Assembly (NCBI GenBank): GCA_900766775.1
Contig: CAAFXN010000045.1
Location: 1 to 23,797, forward strand
Length of the DNA stretch: 23,797 nucleotides
Origin: Bacteroidales bacterium
Lineage (GTDB): Bacteria > Bacteroidota > Bacteroidia > Bacteroidales > Paludibacteraceae
Direction: 5' to 3'
Shown here in pieces: positions 14,180 to 21,756 of the stretch. The translations under genes and the position numbers were made by a program. Below the pieces are notes generated by a model that worked only from the letters and a program-made list of their open reading frames with translations, searched no databases and was not told the DNA's origin. How positions within the stretch are numbered: the stretch's first letter is position 1; the number at the start of each line of letters is the position of its first letter.

Positions 14180-15128
14180 GCATAGCGCTCCAATACACTT
14201 CCACCGTCTCCACCGCTGCCAGCACGTCATGCACCCGCAGGATGTTCGCCCCCCGCTCCAGCGCCAGCATGTTCGCCGCCGTCGTCGCGTTCAACGCCTC
14301 CTCGGGTGTGATACCTAACGGCTTGTAGAACATCGATTTACGCGACAGCCCCGCCAGCAGAGGACAACCTAACGCCTCAAACTCCTGCATCCGCCTTAGC
14401 ACCTCGTAGTTCTGCGCCACGGTCTTGGCGAAACCAAACCCGGGGTCAACAATCACGTCTGCCACGCCTAAACGGTACAAGCAATCTACCCGGGTTTGGA
14501 AAAACGCCATCATCTCGCTCATAATATCCTCATAATCAGTCATCTGCTGCATGGTCTTCGGCGTCCCCCGCATGTGCATCAACACATACGGCACATGCCG
14601 CTCCGCCACCGCCTCGTACATCTCCTCGCAACCGCCGGAGATGTCGTTGATGATGTCTGCCTCATACTCATCCATCGCCCTGCGCGCCACCTCCGGGCGA
14701 AAGGTATCCACCGACACCACCGCCTCGGGAAAATGCCGCCGTATCGCCGCCAGCGCCATCGCCACGCGCCGCCACTCCTCTTCCTCGCTCACCTCCGCAG
14801 CACCCGGGCGGGTGGAGTAGCCGCCGATATCCAATATCGCTGCCCCCTCTGCCAAAGCCCGCTCCGCCTGCGCCAACACCCGCTCCTCGTCTTGACTCTC
14901 TCCCTCATGGAGGTGCGGTCGGAAGTTTATCCCGTTCACGGGAGCCGCACCATGCTCTTCTCCCAAAGCAGTGCTATCCCAATTCTCCCCCTTTAAGGGT
15001 AAGGGGGAGTTAGAGGGGGTCTCCAACAGCCGCGTAGAAGGCACGAAACTGTCGGGCGTGATATTCAGTATCGCCATCACAACGGGCTTCTCCAAGCCCA
15101 ACAAGCCGTGTCGAGTGAGTATCTGCAT
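14172..15128 (-). CDS. folP: Dihydropteroate synthase with repeat-associated insertion
   Basis: FolP joins 4-aminobenzoate to dihydropterin pyrophosphate in folate synthesis and is the sulfonamide target. From the ATG at 15128 the protein has 318 residues, somewhat longer than the usual 270-285. Family motifs are LNITPDSF (21-28), ILDIGGYSTRPGA (98-110), SVDTFRPEVA, DIINDISGG, MHMRGTPKTM, VDPGFGFAKT and LAGLSRKSMF. About 40-50 extra residues follow LNITPDSF, the flexible active-site loop 1 region, and part of them (about 36-50, ETPSNSPLPLKGENW) is encoded by a palindromic repeat. A longer start at 15302 would translate through the promoter and is rejected. The ATG sits about 30 bases after a strong -7 box. 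cdaA follows in the same direction. Confidence 0.93.
   Translation of the reverse strand: MQILTRHGLLGLEKPVVMAILNITPDSFVPSTRLLETPSNSPLPLKGENWDSTALGEEHGAAPVNGINFRPHLHEGESQDEERVLAQAERALAEGAAILDIGGYSTRPGAAEVSEEEEWRRVAMALAAIRRHFPEAVVSVDTFRPEVARRAMDEYEADIINDISGGCEEMYEAVAERHVPYVLMHMRGTPKTMQQMTDYEDIMSEMMAFFQTRVDCLYRLGVADVIVDPGFGFAKTVAQNYEVLRRMQEFEALGCPLLAGLSRKSMFYKPLGITPEEALNATTAANMLALERGANILRVHDVLAAVETVEVYWSAMRC
14983..15022. repeat. Palindromic repeat inside folP
   Basis: CTCCCCCTTTAAGGG, a short spacer and GGGGGAG, followed by TTAGAGGGGGTCTCC, form a member of the CTCCCCC subfamily. It is read in frame in the loop after the LNITPDSF motif of dihydropteroate synthase. Confidence 0.85.
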
Positions 15129-15154
15129 AGTCGATAGGGTATACAAATCCGCCG

Positions 15155-15185
15155 CAAAGTTACAACTTTTTTCCCACATACACAA
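15155..15185 (-). promoter_or_regulatory. Bacteroidota-type promoter for folP-cdaA
   Basis: On the minus strand TAACTTTG (15155-15162) matches the -7 TAnnTTTG consensus exactly. A GTTGTG about 20 bases upstream (near 15182-15186) is a weak -33 element. The transcript would start about 15148-15150, some 20 bases before the folP ATG. Confidence 0.7.
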
Positions 15186-15719
15186 CACTTCCGAATATTT
15201 TGTTGGAATTATCTTAATACGTGTTAGATAATGAACGCATATTTTCAGAAATCGAGGATTGATTATGTTTATAGCACAAAAAGAGACGAGACTGTCTAAC
15301 AAGTCAAGTTAGGCAAGCCCCTTTTTGTTTGAGAATGACTTACGAGGGTAAAAATCAACGCAAAATTCTCCGTCTTGTTCCAAAACGCCCGCAGGAAGAT
15401 GCCTGCGTTCCTATGGTCGCGCTTTAGAGGACTTCAATAGATATTTTCAACTAATACAATAGTAAAATAGTCAAATACTATATTGAGCCATATTTTAATG
15501 GGGTGAACTCGAAATAAGTTTTTCATACGCAAAAACAACCAGCAATATTGGCAAAAACAAATAATAACTGTATGTCAATAAGTATTATTAAAGATTGCTC
15601 AAATATTGTTAGACCATTTGCGTATTACTCAAAATGTTTGTTCAATATTTGTTATCTACAAACAAATCAACATCAGTTAGTTTTTGATTGCTGAAAGTTT
15701 TTTGTGTGGCAGGGTATGT
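15186..15719. other. AT-rich intergenic junction between the repeat-rich core and the accessory operon
   Basis: I see no gene here. A short stem (CGCAGG 15390-15395, CCTGCG 15402-15407) is the only clear hairpin, and it could end the accessory operon, which runs toward it. The rest is AT-rich with scattered AATATT motifs. Composition changes here from the GC-rich, repeat-bearing left part to the AT-rich right part, making this the likely border of an acquired block. No tRNA gene or obvious attachment-site duplication was found. Confidence 0.5.
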
Positions 15720-16241
15720 CTAAGAATGTTTTGCTCGTTTGAAGGGCTTGCATAGTGCTTTTAGGAGACGGCGCAGGCGGTGGAGTAGCGTGTTGGTAGG
15801 GTCGTAGGTACGAACTTTGTCTTTGAAACCTGCTTTGCGACTTTGTACTAAGAACATGATGTGCCCCTCACCTCTGTAGTAGATAAATGGTAGATGTCTC
15901 TCGTGAATCCATTCGGGATTATACTCCGGATTGATTATCGGATAGAGTTCTTCTTTTACAAACGAGCGCTGCTCATCCTCATCGCATATACGTCGTACCT
16001 TCCAAATACTGTCCGTGAGATAAAAAGTCTGATAATAGCGATCCTCATCGGCATAATCGTAGGAGTCGAAGCAAGGATAGCGTTTACTGACTTCCACCAC
16101 ATAAGGGCTTTCCCACGTCTGTTTGTCAATGTTATGCCACCCGATAGACACTGATTTCAGTTCTTTCAAACCGCGGTATCGTTTGCCTTTGTACAAGATG
16201 TGATGGTCAATGGTAATACGCTGAATCTCTATATTTTCCAT
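15720..16241 (-). CDS. Hypothetical protein, 173 residues
   Basis: I do not recognise a family. From the ATG at 16241 the protein begins MENIEIQRITIDHHILYKGK and ends in a strongly basic tail (RLRRLLKALCKPFKRAKHS). The middle is rich in aromatic and charged residues, such as YPCFDSYDYADEDRYYQTFY. No signal peptide or membrane helix is visible, so it is probably cytoplasmic; the basic tail may contact nucleic acid or membrane. The start at 16241 leaves seven bases after the stop of the WG-repeat gene, whereas the ATG at 16280 would overlap that gene by 32 bases; both are possible. It is the last gene of the accessory run. Confidence 0.75.
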   Translation of the reverse strand: MENIEIQRITIDHHILYKGKRYRGLKELKSVSIGWHNIDKQTWESPYVVEVSKRYPCFDSYDYADEDRYYQTFYLTDSIWKVRRICDEDEQRSFVKEELYPIINPEYNPEWIHERHLPFIYYRGEGHIMFLVQSRKAGFKDKVRTYDPTNTLLHRLRRLLKALCKPFKRAKHS

Positions 16242-16248
16242 GGCAGGT

Positions 16249-17265
16249 CTATTTTGGGGATTTGGTGGTTGAGATATCAATCAACGTCCATGAGCCGTCT
16301 TTTATTTCCTGTACAGCAAAGAGTATGTTTGTTACTTGCGTAATGTCGTAGTAAATGGCAGGGATAACGAGATTGCCGTGGGTATCAATGATACCTTGTT
16401 TGTTGTAGATATAATAGTGCTTATAGGTGGTATATTCGCCTTCAACGGTGTTTATGTCTGAATAGTACACAGTCTCTATGTCGGTGCAGACAAACGGATC
16501 TATCAATTCCCCTTTGGGGTTGTGCTTAGCCATAATGCCGTCTTTGGTTACCAGGAAGTTGTCAGCGGCATCCATCTCTATGAAATTGTATATGATGGGG
16601 AGTATGATTTGCCCGTCAAGGGTCATTAGACCGTATTTGTGCTCATTTTGCACGATGCGTATGCCGGCTTTGTTAGGCGACCAGATACAGTCGTAGATAG
16701 GCGGGATAACCCATGCTCCGGTGGTGTCGATGATGCCGCAACGGTTGGCAGAATCGCACATGAGACTGTATCCGTTGTGGAAAGCGAAGCCCATTCGGAT
16801 GGCAGAGTATTCCCCCGGGGTGTATATGGTAGGGATGACGGGTTGGTTCTGCTTGTTGACAAACCAGACTTTGCCGTCTTTATATACGGCAGCTTTCCCC
16901 TCAGAGAAGTTCCATGCGTGCTTGTACTGTGCAGGTATGACGACCTTGCCGGTATAGACGTTAACGAACCCCCTCTGTCTTTTTTTATCGCAGAACACGA
17001 CCACAGAGTCTTCCGTTACGCCTGTGGAGATCCATTCCCATTTTGGGGTGATATATTCCCCTTTGTTGTAATCGTATAACCGACAAGTGCGGTCGTTAAA
17101 ATAGCGTATATAGATGGGGTCTTCCACCTCACCGCTTGCGCTGAAGCCATCGCGCGGACCATAGTGACTGTCATAATAGAGTTCTCCAAGTAGTCCGAGA
17201 AAAACCAATACGCCAAGTGCAATGATACAATTAGCGATAATCAAAACTTTTTTCCAAGGGGTCAT
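16249..17265 (-). CDS. Membrane-anchored WG-repeat protein
   Basis: The 338-residue protein has one N-terminal hydrophobic segment (about 7-29, VLIIANCIIALGVLVFLGLL), so the rest likely faces the periplasm. The body is built of WG-type repeats of about 45-50 residues: GFVNVYTGKVVIPAQY, VWFVNKQNQPVIPTIY, CGIIDTTGAWVIPPIYD, YGLMTLDGQIILPIIY and QGIIDTHGNLVIPAIYYD. Such repeats form beta-rich binding scaffolds; their ligands are mostly unknown. A smaller WG-repeat protein occurs in the same gene run at 19825-20361, this one without a membrane anchor. The ATG at 17265 directly precedes the anchor and seems secure. Confidence 0.85.
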   Translation of the reverse strand: MTPWKKVLIIANCIIALGVLVFLGLLGELYYDSHYGPRDGFSASGEVEDPIYIRYFNDRTCRLYDYNKGEYITPKWEWISTGVTEDSVVVFCDKKRQRGFVNVYTGKVVIPAQYKHAWNFSEGKAAVYKDGKVWFVNKQNQPVIPTIYTPGEYSAIRMGFAFHNGYSLMCDSANRCGIIDTTGAWVIPPIYDCIWSPNKAGIRIVQNEHKYGLMTLDGQIILPIIYNFIEMDAADNFLVTKDGIMAKHNPKGELIDPFVCTDIETVYYSDINTVEGEYTTYKHYYIYNKQGIIDTHGNLVIPAIYYDITQVTNILFAVQEIKDGSWTLIDISTTKSPK

Positions 17266-17312
17266 AGTGGTAAGTTGGAGTTTGTTATAGGATGATGTTA
17301 TTTCGCAGTATG

Positions 17313-17672
17313 CTATTGAAATTTGCTAATCAGCTCATCAGAAGCTGTGTCTAACATGGTTAAGATGCTTTCAAATTGCTCGTGCGTGGTGTATTGAGTG
17401 GGCTCAAATTCATACGATACCCAAATATTGTTTTCCCATACTATAAATTTAATGGCGTTATACTCGTAATTTAACTGATTGCAGACTTCCATGACATCAT
17501 TTCTCGGAACAGAACCTAAGTCAACGGGGATGATAATTTGCAAGAATGTGTCATTGTTATCCATTGCTAAGAAATAACATCCTTGAAATTTGAAAGCAAT
17601 AGTTTTTCTTTCTATTTCATATTTATATCCTTCTTCTTCAAGGAATTTCTTGAGATAATCAAAACTTTTCAT
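17313..17672 (-). CDS. YbjN-like small protein, paralogue A
   Basis: This 119-residue protein begins MKSFDYLKKFLEEEGYKYE and continues with an alternating beta pattern, then EVCNQLNYEYNAIKFIV and an acidic amphipathic C-terminal helix. That order matches the YbjN / type III secretion chaperone-like fold (an N-terminal helix, a sheet, then a helix that often begins CN.IN). It is clearly related to its neighbour at 17687-18061, with the same layout and motifs (DYLK.fL...G...; EVCN..N; FEP; C-terminal helix). No signal peptide is seen. Proteins of this fold act as small dimeric binding or chaperone modules; no client can be named. Assignment by fold pattern is moderate. Confidence 0.75.
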   Translation of the reverse strand: MKSFDYLKKFLEEEGYKYEIERKTIAFKFQGCYFLAMDNNDTFLQIIIPVDLGSVPRNDVMEVCNQLNYEYNAIKFIVWENNIWVSYEFEPTQYTTHEQFESILTMLDTASDELISKFQ

Positions 17673-17686
17673 ATACGTAGAAGTAT

Positions 17687-18061
17687 TTATTGATTGGTTC
17701 GTTTTTTGAGTTGTTCGTTGAAATGAGCAACAGCCTCAGTTAAGCTGGCAAGATAGGCTTTGTAGTCTTTATCCTGCATGTGTTCGTTTGGCTCGAAATA
17801 AAGTGTGAAAAACAACTTTTCGTTATGAATAAAGCATTTGACCAAAAACAACAATTTGTTGATATCATTGCAAACTTCGGAAAGTAGTGAAATGTCATCT
17901 TCCTCCGTACCAAACATCACAAAAATCCTCACGGCATCAGTTGTGTCAATCGGCACCACGCATGTAAGTTCATGATACGAAAACTGAAAAATTTCGCCCT
18001 CTTCTCGCCATTTGAATCCATTGTCGGTGAGATAGTTTTTTAGATAATCAATGCCACACAT
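17687..18061 (-). CDS. YbjN-like small protein, paralogue B
   Basis: This 124-residue protein (MCGIDYLKNYLTDNGFKW) has the same helix, sheet and helix order as the neighbouring paralogue. Both share DYLK near the start, EVCN followed by N, an FEP motif and a final helix (AYLASLTEAVAHFNEQLKKR here). The two genes are separated by only 14 bases, so a tandem duplication followed by strong divergence is likely. They may form a heterodimer. The function is unknown. Confidence 0.75.
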   Translation of the reverse strand: MCGIDYLKNYLTDNGFKWREEGEIFQFSYHELTCVVPIDTTDAVRIFVMFGTEEDDISLLSEVCNDINKLLFLVKCFIHNEKLFFTLYFEPNEHMQDKDYKAYLASLTEAVAHFNEQLKKRTNQ

Positions 18062-18106
18062 AATGAATAATAATTTAGTATTTAATTAGGTAAGGTGTAC
18101 TGTCTT

Positions 18107-18535
18107 CTATTCCAGCACTGCGTATTCTGCTCCGAACCAAGCATCCAGCGTGGTTTCCACTTTTAAGTTGATAGCGGGTGTGATTTTGTCTTTGATTTTG
18201 GTATATACGAAATACACTGCTGCAGTCTCGTCTAAGATACCAAGAAAGCGAAAAACGGCACGTGGCAGGATAGAGAACGGCAATACCACATAGGCAATGC
18301 AGCCATAGATAAGTGCTTTCTCCAGTGTGGTAGTTTCGCTATCGGTAACCACATAGTAGAACTGCAATAAGGGTTTGGTTGTTGCACGTCCCGCTTTCTT
18401 TGCATACGGGAGAATGTGTTGCCACAAAGCGGAGAATTTCTCCTGCCAGTCCACATCTTTGAGTTTCTCCACAAGCTCTCCGATAGGTTTCCGGAAATAC
18501 GATCCGAAGAGGATTAAGATACAAATAGTAAGCAT
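18107..18535 (-). CDS. DUF1232 (YkvA-like) membrane protein
   Basis: This 142-residue protein has a short hydrophobic N-terminus (MLTICILILFGSYF). A central region follows (about 90-125: ALIYGCIAYVVLPFSILPRA, then FRFLGILDETAAV) that fits the DUF1232/YkvA pattern of a hydrophobic hairpin with P.d.iPd...lG.lDD. Here some of the usual acidic positions are changed (SILPRAVFRFLGILDETA). These proteins are small membrane proteins of unknown role. The ATG at 18535 is the first in a frame that opens at the hydrophobic segment. The 136 bases upstream include a perfect 12-bp palindrome, so this gene may also have its own promoter. Confidence 0.8.
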   Translation of the reverse strand: MLTICILILFGSYFRKPIGELVEKLKDVDWQEKFSALWQHILPYAKKAGRATTKPLLQFYYVVTDSETTTLEKALIYGCIAYVVLPFSILPRAVFRFLGILDETAAVYFVYTKIKDKITPAINLKVETTLDAWFGAEYAVLE

Positions 18536-18624
18536 AATAGTGATAGTTGTTAAGTGTTGAATTGTTTACTACTATGGAGCCGAGAAATACCCTAAATCTA
18601 TCGGTAGAGGTGATTTTTTTTGCG

Positions 18625-18636
18625 TAGTGATCACTA
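18625..18636. promoter_or_regulatory. Perfect 12-bp palindrome, possible operator
   Basis: TAGTGATCACTA is an exact dyad in the gap between the 87-residue protein gene and the DUF1232 gene, 89 bases before the latter's start. Its size suits a dimeric regulator, but no regulator gene and no consensus promoter are visible beside it. Confidence 0.4.
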
Positions 18637-18671
18637 TGATTTTATCTTTGGAAACTAGTGTCTCTATATCT

Positions 18672-18935
18672 CTATATCTTTATCACTACCCTATCTATAT
18701 CTTTATCTTTACCGTTCTTTAATTCAACTTGCCCTTCTTTATTGATCTTTGCAATTTTTTGTTTCCCGAACTTTATTTTAAGAGATTCAGGATGATGATT
18801 AATTATCAGCCCACAAGTAATTTCACTAGGAGGGGGTAAAGGAGGAGTTTTGTCCTCTTTTTTGTCTTCGGTTAAGACTTTGTAAATTTCTTCACTTGTT
18901 TGAGCAATAAATGCTCCTAATTTTTCAATAAGCAT
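18672..18935 (-). CDS. Hypothetical protein, 87 residues, Lys-rich
   Basis: I do not recognise a family. The protein starts MLIEKLGAFIAQTSEEIYKV, has a proline-rich middle (DKTPPLPPPSE) and a lysine-rich C-terminal half (IKFGKQKIAKINKEGQVELK) that looks like short beta strands. It contains a single cysteine (in SEITCGLII) and no glycine-rich leader. The gene lies 11 bases after the radical SAM gene in the same direction, so it is almost surely co-transcribed with it. That position would suit a substrate or partner of the radical SAM enzyme, but the sequence has none of the usual RiPP precursor signs. The coding end and the bases after it consist of short AAGATATAGA repeats. Confidence 0.7.
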   Translation of the reverse strand: MLIEKLGAFIAQTSEEIYKVLTEDKKEDKTPPLPPPSEITCGLIINHHPESLKIKFGKQKIAKINKEGQVELKNGKDKDIDRVVIKI

Positions 18936-18946
18936 TTAAATAGAGT

Positions 18947-19816
18947 TTAAATAGTTATCTTTTCACCCTCCGCCTCACGCTGCCAAAGTGTTTCTGAGAT
19001 TAATCTCAGTTCATGCTCGCACGTAGGGCAAGTACCAAGACAATTTCCAATATGATTACATTTTACGGGATGGTACTCAATATTATTTGCGTCAGCGATG
19101 GTCTTTCGAACACTTTTTAGAATTTCACAAATGGCTTTTCCTATCGGCATACGAGAAGAATCTGCGGAATAGTTACCAGTTGGTTTCAAGTCAGTATAAT
19201 AAGTGAAACGCTCAATATTATTAAGACCCATCTGTGAGAGTTCGTAAACAGATTTCTCAATAGCCTCCTCATTGTTAAATTTTGGAATTAATGGGACTCT
19301 TATGGAAATGTTAGCTGATAGTCCGGCTTCAATCAGGTATTGCAGATTCTGTATGACATTGATATTATTGACTCCTGTATATTGTGTATATATTGTATTT
19401 GACATATCTTTGATATCAACAATATACTCATCAACGATATCAGATAAGACTCTTACGCATTTTTGCGGCACATTAAGAGATGTCTCAACTATTATTTTCC
19501 ACTTATCACCACAAAGTTCCTTAAATTCTCTAATGAATGAATGTCTCAATAAGGGTTCTCCTCCCCCAAAACAAACGCCGCCGCCTGTAGCGCGAAAATA
19601 AAAGTCATCTTCCTGCAACTCATGAAAAAGAGACTGTGGGGTAATCCATCTTTTGATACCGTTGTCATTTTGACATTGGGGATTGATGCAATAGGCACAC
19701 TTCAAAGGACATCCATGAAAAGCGACCAGCGTGGTAATACCATTTCCATCCGTCAAAAGCCGATGCCTACTGACTCCGATTAAAGGAATTGCGTTAAATG
19801 TAGATTCCAAACACAT
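18947..19816 (-). CDS. Radical SAM enzyme of the glycyl-radical-activase type, with C-terminal Cys cluster
   Basis: The 289-residue protein is a cytoplasmic radical SAM enzyme. The cluster motif CPLKCAYC supplies C36, C40 and C43 (CX3CX2C), and GGGEP at 84-88 is the SAM-binding GGE motif. The start SRHRLLTDGNGITTLVAFHG and the overall length match activators of pyruvate formate-lyase and related glycyl radical enzymes. A typical activase would have its glycyl radical enzyme nearby, but none is present. Instead the C-terminus carries CNHIGNCLGTCPTC (C253, C259, C263, C266), an added cysteine cluster that may hold a second iron-sulfur centre. It is tightly placed between a WG-repeat gene (8 bases) and the 87-residue protein gene (11 bases). 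It may act on a protein of this operon. Confidence 0.88.
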   Translation of the reverse strand: MCLESTFNAIPLIGVSRHRLLTDGNGITTLVAFHGCPLKCAYCINPQCQNDNGIKRWITPQSLFHELQEDDFYFRATGGGVCFGGGEPLLRHSFIREFKELCGDKWKIIVETSLNVPQKCVRVLSDIVDEYIVDIKDMSNTIYTQYTGVNNINVIQNLQYLIEAGLSANISIRVPLIPKFNNEEAIEKSVYELSQMGLNNIERFTYYTDLKPTGNYSADSSRMPIGKAICEILKSVRKTIADANNIEYHPVKCNHIGNCLGTCPTCEHELRLISETLWQREAEGEKITI

Positions 19817-19824
19817 TTGTTAGT

Positions 19825-20361
19825 TTACGATAATTCTCTGCCTGTCTCTAAATCTATTTCACCTCTAACCTGCATACCAAAGATGTTTGTCCTGACATAG
19901 TAAACATATCTATTATGACCATTCTCTAAGAATCCTTGGTATTTGTAATCCGTAAGGAATACATCTCCAGAGCGCAGTAAGGCATATAGACCTCCTAAAG
20001 TTTGTGAAGCCATATATGTGCTATGATACACATGAGATAAATAACCATACCGGAAATCAAAAGCAGTAGTTAGGTCATTTCTATAGATTCCTCCCCACTT
20101 TCCATCTTTTTGCAGTATAATTATTCCGTCAAAACAAGTAACAAACCCAGAGTCAAAAACGAATGGAAGGATGATATTATTTTCGCTATCTATCCATCCC
20201 CAACGGTTATTTCGTTTTACTCCAATCAATGTATTAGAGGTTGCCGTTGGAATTAACTGCCCATCTGCTAATACGTTATATTCGGCTAAAGGTTCACTAT
20301 AATCCTCATAACCAAAATGAAAGGCAAGCGTTTCCCCCTCTTTGAAACTAAGAGTTCTCAT
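19825..20361 (-). CDS. Small WG-repeat protein
   Basis: This 178-residue protein has no signal peptide and should be cytoplasmic. Two recognisable WG units are RNNRWGWIDSENNIILPFVF and KDGKWGGIYRNDLTTAFDFR, flanked by less regular beta-rich segments. The second half (YKYQGFLENGHNRYVYYVR and after) is aromatic-rich and not assigned. It lies between the metallopeptidase and radical SAM genes with gaps of 18 and 8 bases. A role as a binding scaffold is suggested by the family only. Confidence 0.8.
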   Translation of the reverse strand: MRTLSFKEGETLAFHFGYEDYSEPLAEYNVLADGQLIPTATSNTLIGVKRNNRWGWIDSENNIILPFVFDSGFVTCFDGIIILQKDGKWGGIYRNDLTTAFDFRYGYLSHVYHSTYMASQTLGGLYALLRSGDVFLTDYKYQGFLENGHNRYVYYVRTNIFGMQVRGEIDLETGRELS

Positions 20362-20379
20362 ATTTTCTTATTTATTGTT

Positions 20380-21729
20380 TTACACTATTGCGAACACACC
20401 GAAGTCTCTACCGATACGAGCTTCCAGTGTATCGGCACGATTGATAGCCGCTTGGGCTTTTTCTTCCATCATACGATTGTAAGATTCCAGCGGATTATCG
20501 GAGTAAAGGACATCATGCAGTTCTTGTTGGCTGTAGGAATGGGGCATTTCTGTGTTAAGGATATTGTGAGCAATAGGTTCGCTAAAACCCACCTCAAGGA
20601 GTTGCTCGTAAGTGAACATTGGCTGTTCCTCCGAAAAGCCGCTGCCGAATGACACATCGTCAACAAAGCCATCTTCAGCAGAAACAAATCCATGTACATG
20701 GCTTCTTGCCCAATCAAGTTTGTCAAGCCAATGTGCTTGTTCTATGCCGCTGGATATACGAACTTGCTTTTCGAGCCATTCAATATCATCGCCGGTATAG
20801 CCTTTGAAGTCATCCGGCTTTTCATTTCTCCAATGATTATAAGCCTGCTTTGCTTCTTCGTATTTGCGTTGGCATGAGCGCGCGTGTGCCATCTCCGATT
20901 CACGCCACATATCATGTCGAGATAGTTTAAGATGGCTTTCCCATTCGGCTTTCCAATGCTCCATATCTCGCTCTGCTTTGTGCACACGATTGTTGATTTC
21001 TTGACTTGAGTATGCTTTTACCGCCTCGGGGGCATCGTCAGGACGTAGGGTTACCAATTGATGAATATCATTAACAGCATGGTCGCCTTGTAACCCTTGG
21101 AGTTCGTTGAAATGGTCTATACACTCATAAAGTGAAGGAGCACACTGATGTTCGTCATAATAGGCTTGTGCAAATTGTACACCTTCATCGATGATTGCCA
21201 CTCGGTCTGCTCCTGCCGGATGCGAGGAGGTTCCTTGTGTGTCGCGCAAAGAATCTTTCATTGCTTCGATAGCCTCCATGGAGAGGTCATCAGGATTTAG
21301 ACCTGCACGGACACCCGCCAGCATATCGCAGCAGAGTTCTTCTTGACGGTCATTGAAGTGTGTATCTATCCCTTGCAGGGCACGGTGGGCACACTCGTGT
21401 GTCATAACAAGGTCGAAAGCATCTTGCTGCGTAATATGCATATTGGACATTTGCTTGGGGCTGATATATAACACGTCATCAGCCATTGTATCAGCCATGT
21501 GGTTGCAGACACCTGTCATTTGTCCATAATGAATCTCCGCGGGCATACCAATATTGAAAAAGGTGCTTGCATCTTGCACAGATTGCACTATCTCATCGGG
21601 TGGTAGATTAAACCCAAGATGTTGCTGCGCATATTCTTGCATCACAGCCATTGCAGATGTTCCCATTCCACCAGCGCCATCGTTCCCACCAAGTACATGG
21701 TTATTTAGAAAATCTAAGAAGTCAATCAT
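20380..21729 (-). CDS. Soluble HExxH zinc metallopeptidase-like protein
   Basis: This 449-residue protein has the gluzincin-type motif HECAH at 111-115 (MTHECAHRALQG). A downstream acidic segment, QEELCCDMLAGVRAG (E130/E131 and D135), would supply the third zinc ligand. The later SSHPAGADRVAII (H170) resembles the SHP..eRi segment of M48 peptidases. Unlike HtpX and most M48 enzymes it has no membrane helices, so it is probably cytoplasmic. Residues about 235-330 are highly charged and Trp-rich, likely coiled-coil helices. The C-terminal 100 residues are acidic. It directly follows the AAA+ gene (27-base gap), suggesting an ATPase-peptidase pair analogous to but distinct from FtsH. Zinc binding and activity are inferred from motifs. 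Confidence 0.82.
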   Translation of the reverse strand: MIDFLDFLNNHVLGGNDGAGGMGTSAMAVMQEYAQQHLGFNLPPDEIVQSVQDASTFFNIGMPAEIHYGQMTGVCNHMADTMADDVLYISPKQMSNMHITQQDAFDLVMTHECAHRALQGIDTHFNDRQEELCCDMLAGVRAGLNPDDLSMEAIEAMKDSLRDTQGTSSHPAGADRVAIIDEGVQFAQAYYDEHQCAPSLYECIDHFNELQGLQGDHAVNDIHQLVTLRPDDAPEAVKAYSSQEINNRVHKAERDMEHWKAEWESHLKLSRHDMWRESEMAHARSCQRKYEEAKQAYNHWRNEKPDDFKGYTGDDIEWLEKQVRISSGIEQAHWLDKLDWARSHVHGFVSAEDGFVDDVSFGSGFSEEQPMFTYEQLLEVGFSEPIAHNILNTEMPHSYSQQELHDVLYSDNPLESYNRMMEEKAQAAINRADTLEARIGRDFGVFAIV

Positions 21730-21756
21730 GGTTGCATTCGTAGTAATATAAATAGA

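Noticed and set aside
15126..15302. Upstream start for folP at 15302
   Set aside because: It would translate through the TAACTTTG promoter and add 58 residues with no resemblance to the family.
15186..15719. tRNA gene or attachment site at the island border
   Set aside because: No cloverleaf-like sequence, integrase gene or matching direct repeat was found by eye on either side.
18672..18935. 87-residue protein as a RiPP precursor for the radical SAM enzyme
   Set aside because: It has one cysteine, no repeated core, no Gly-rich leader boundary and no adjacent peptide-recognition (RRE/PqqD-like) protein; the idea is kept only as a weak possibility.
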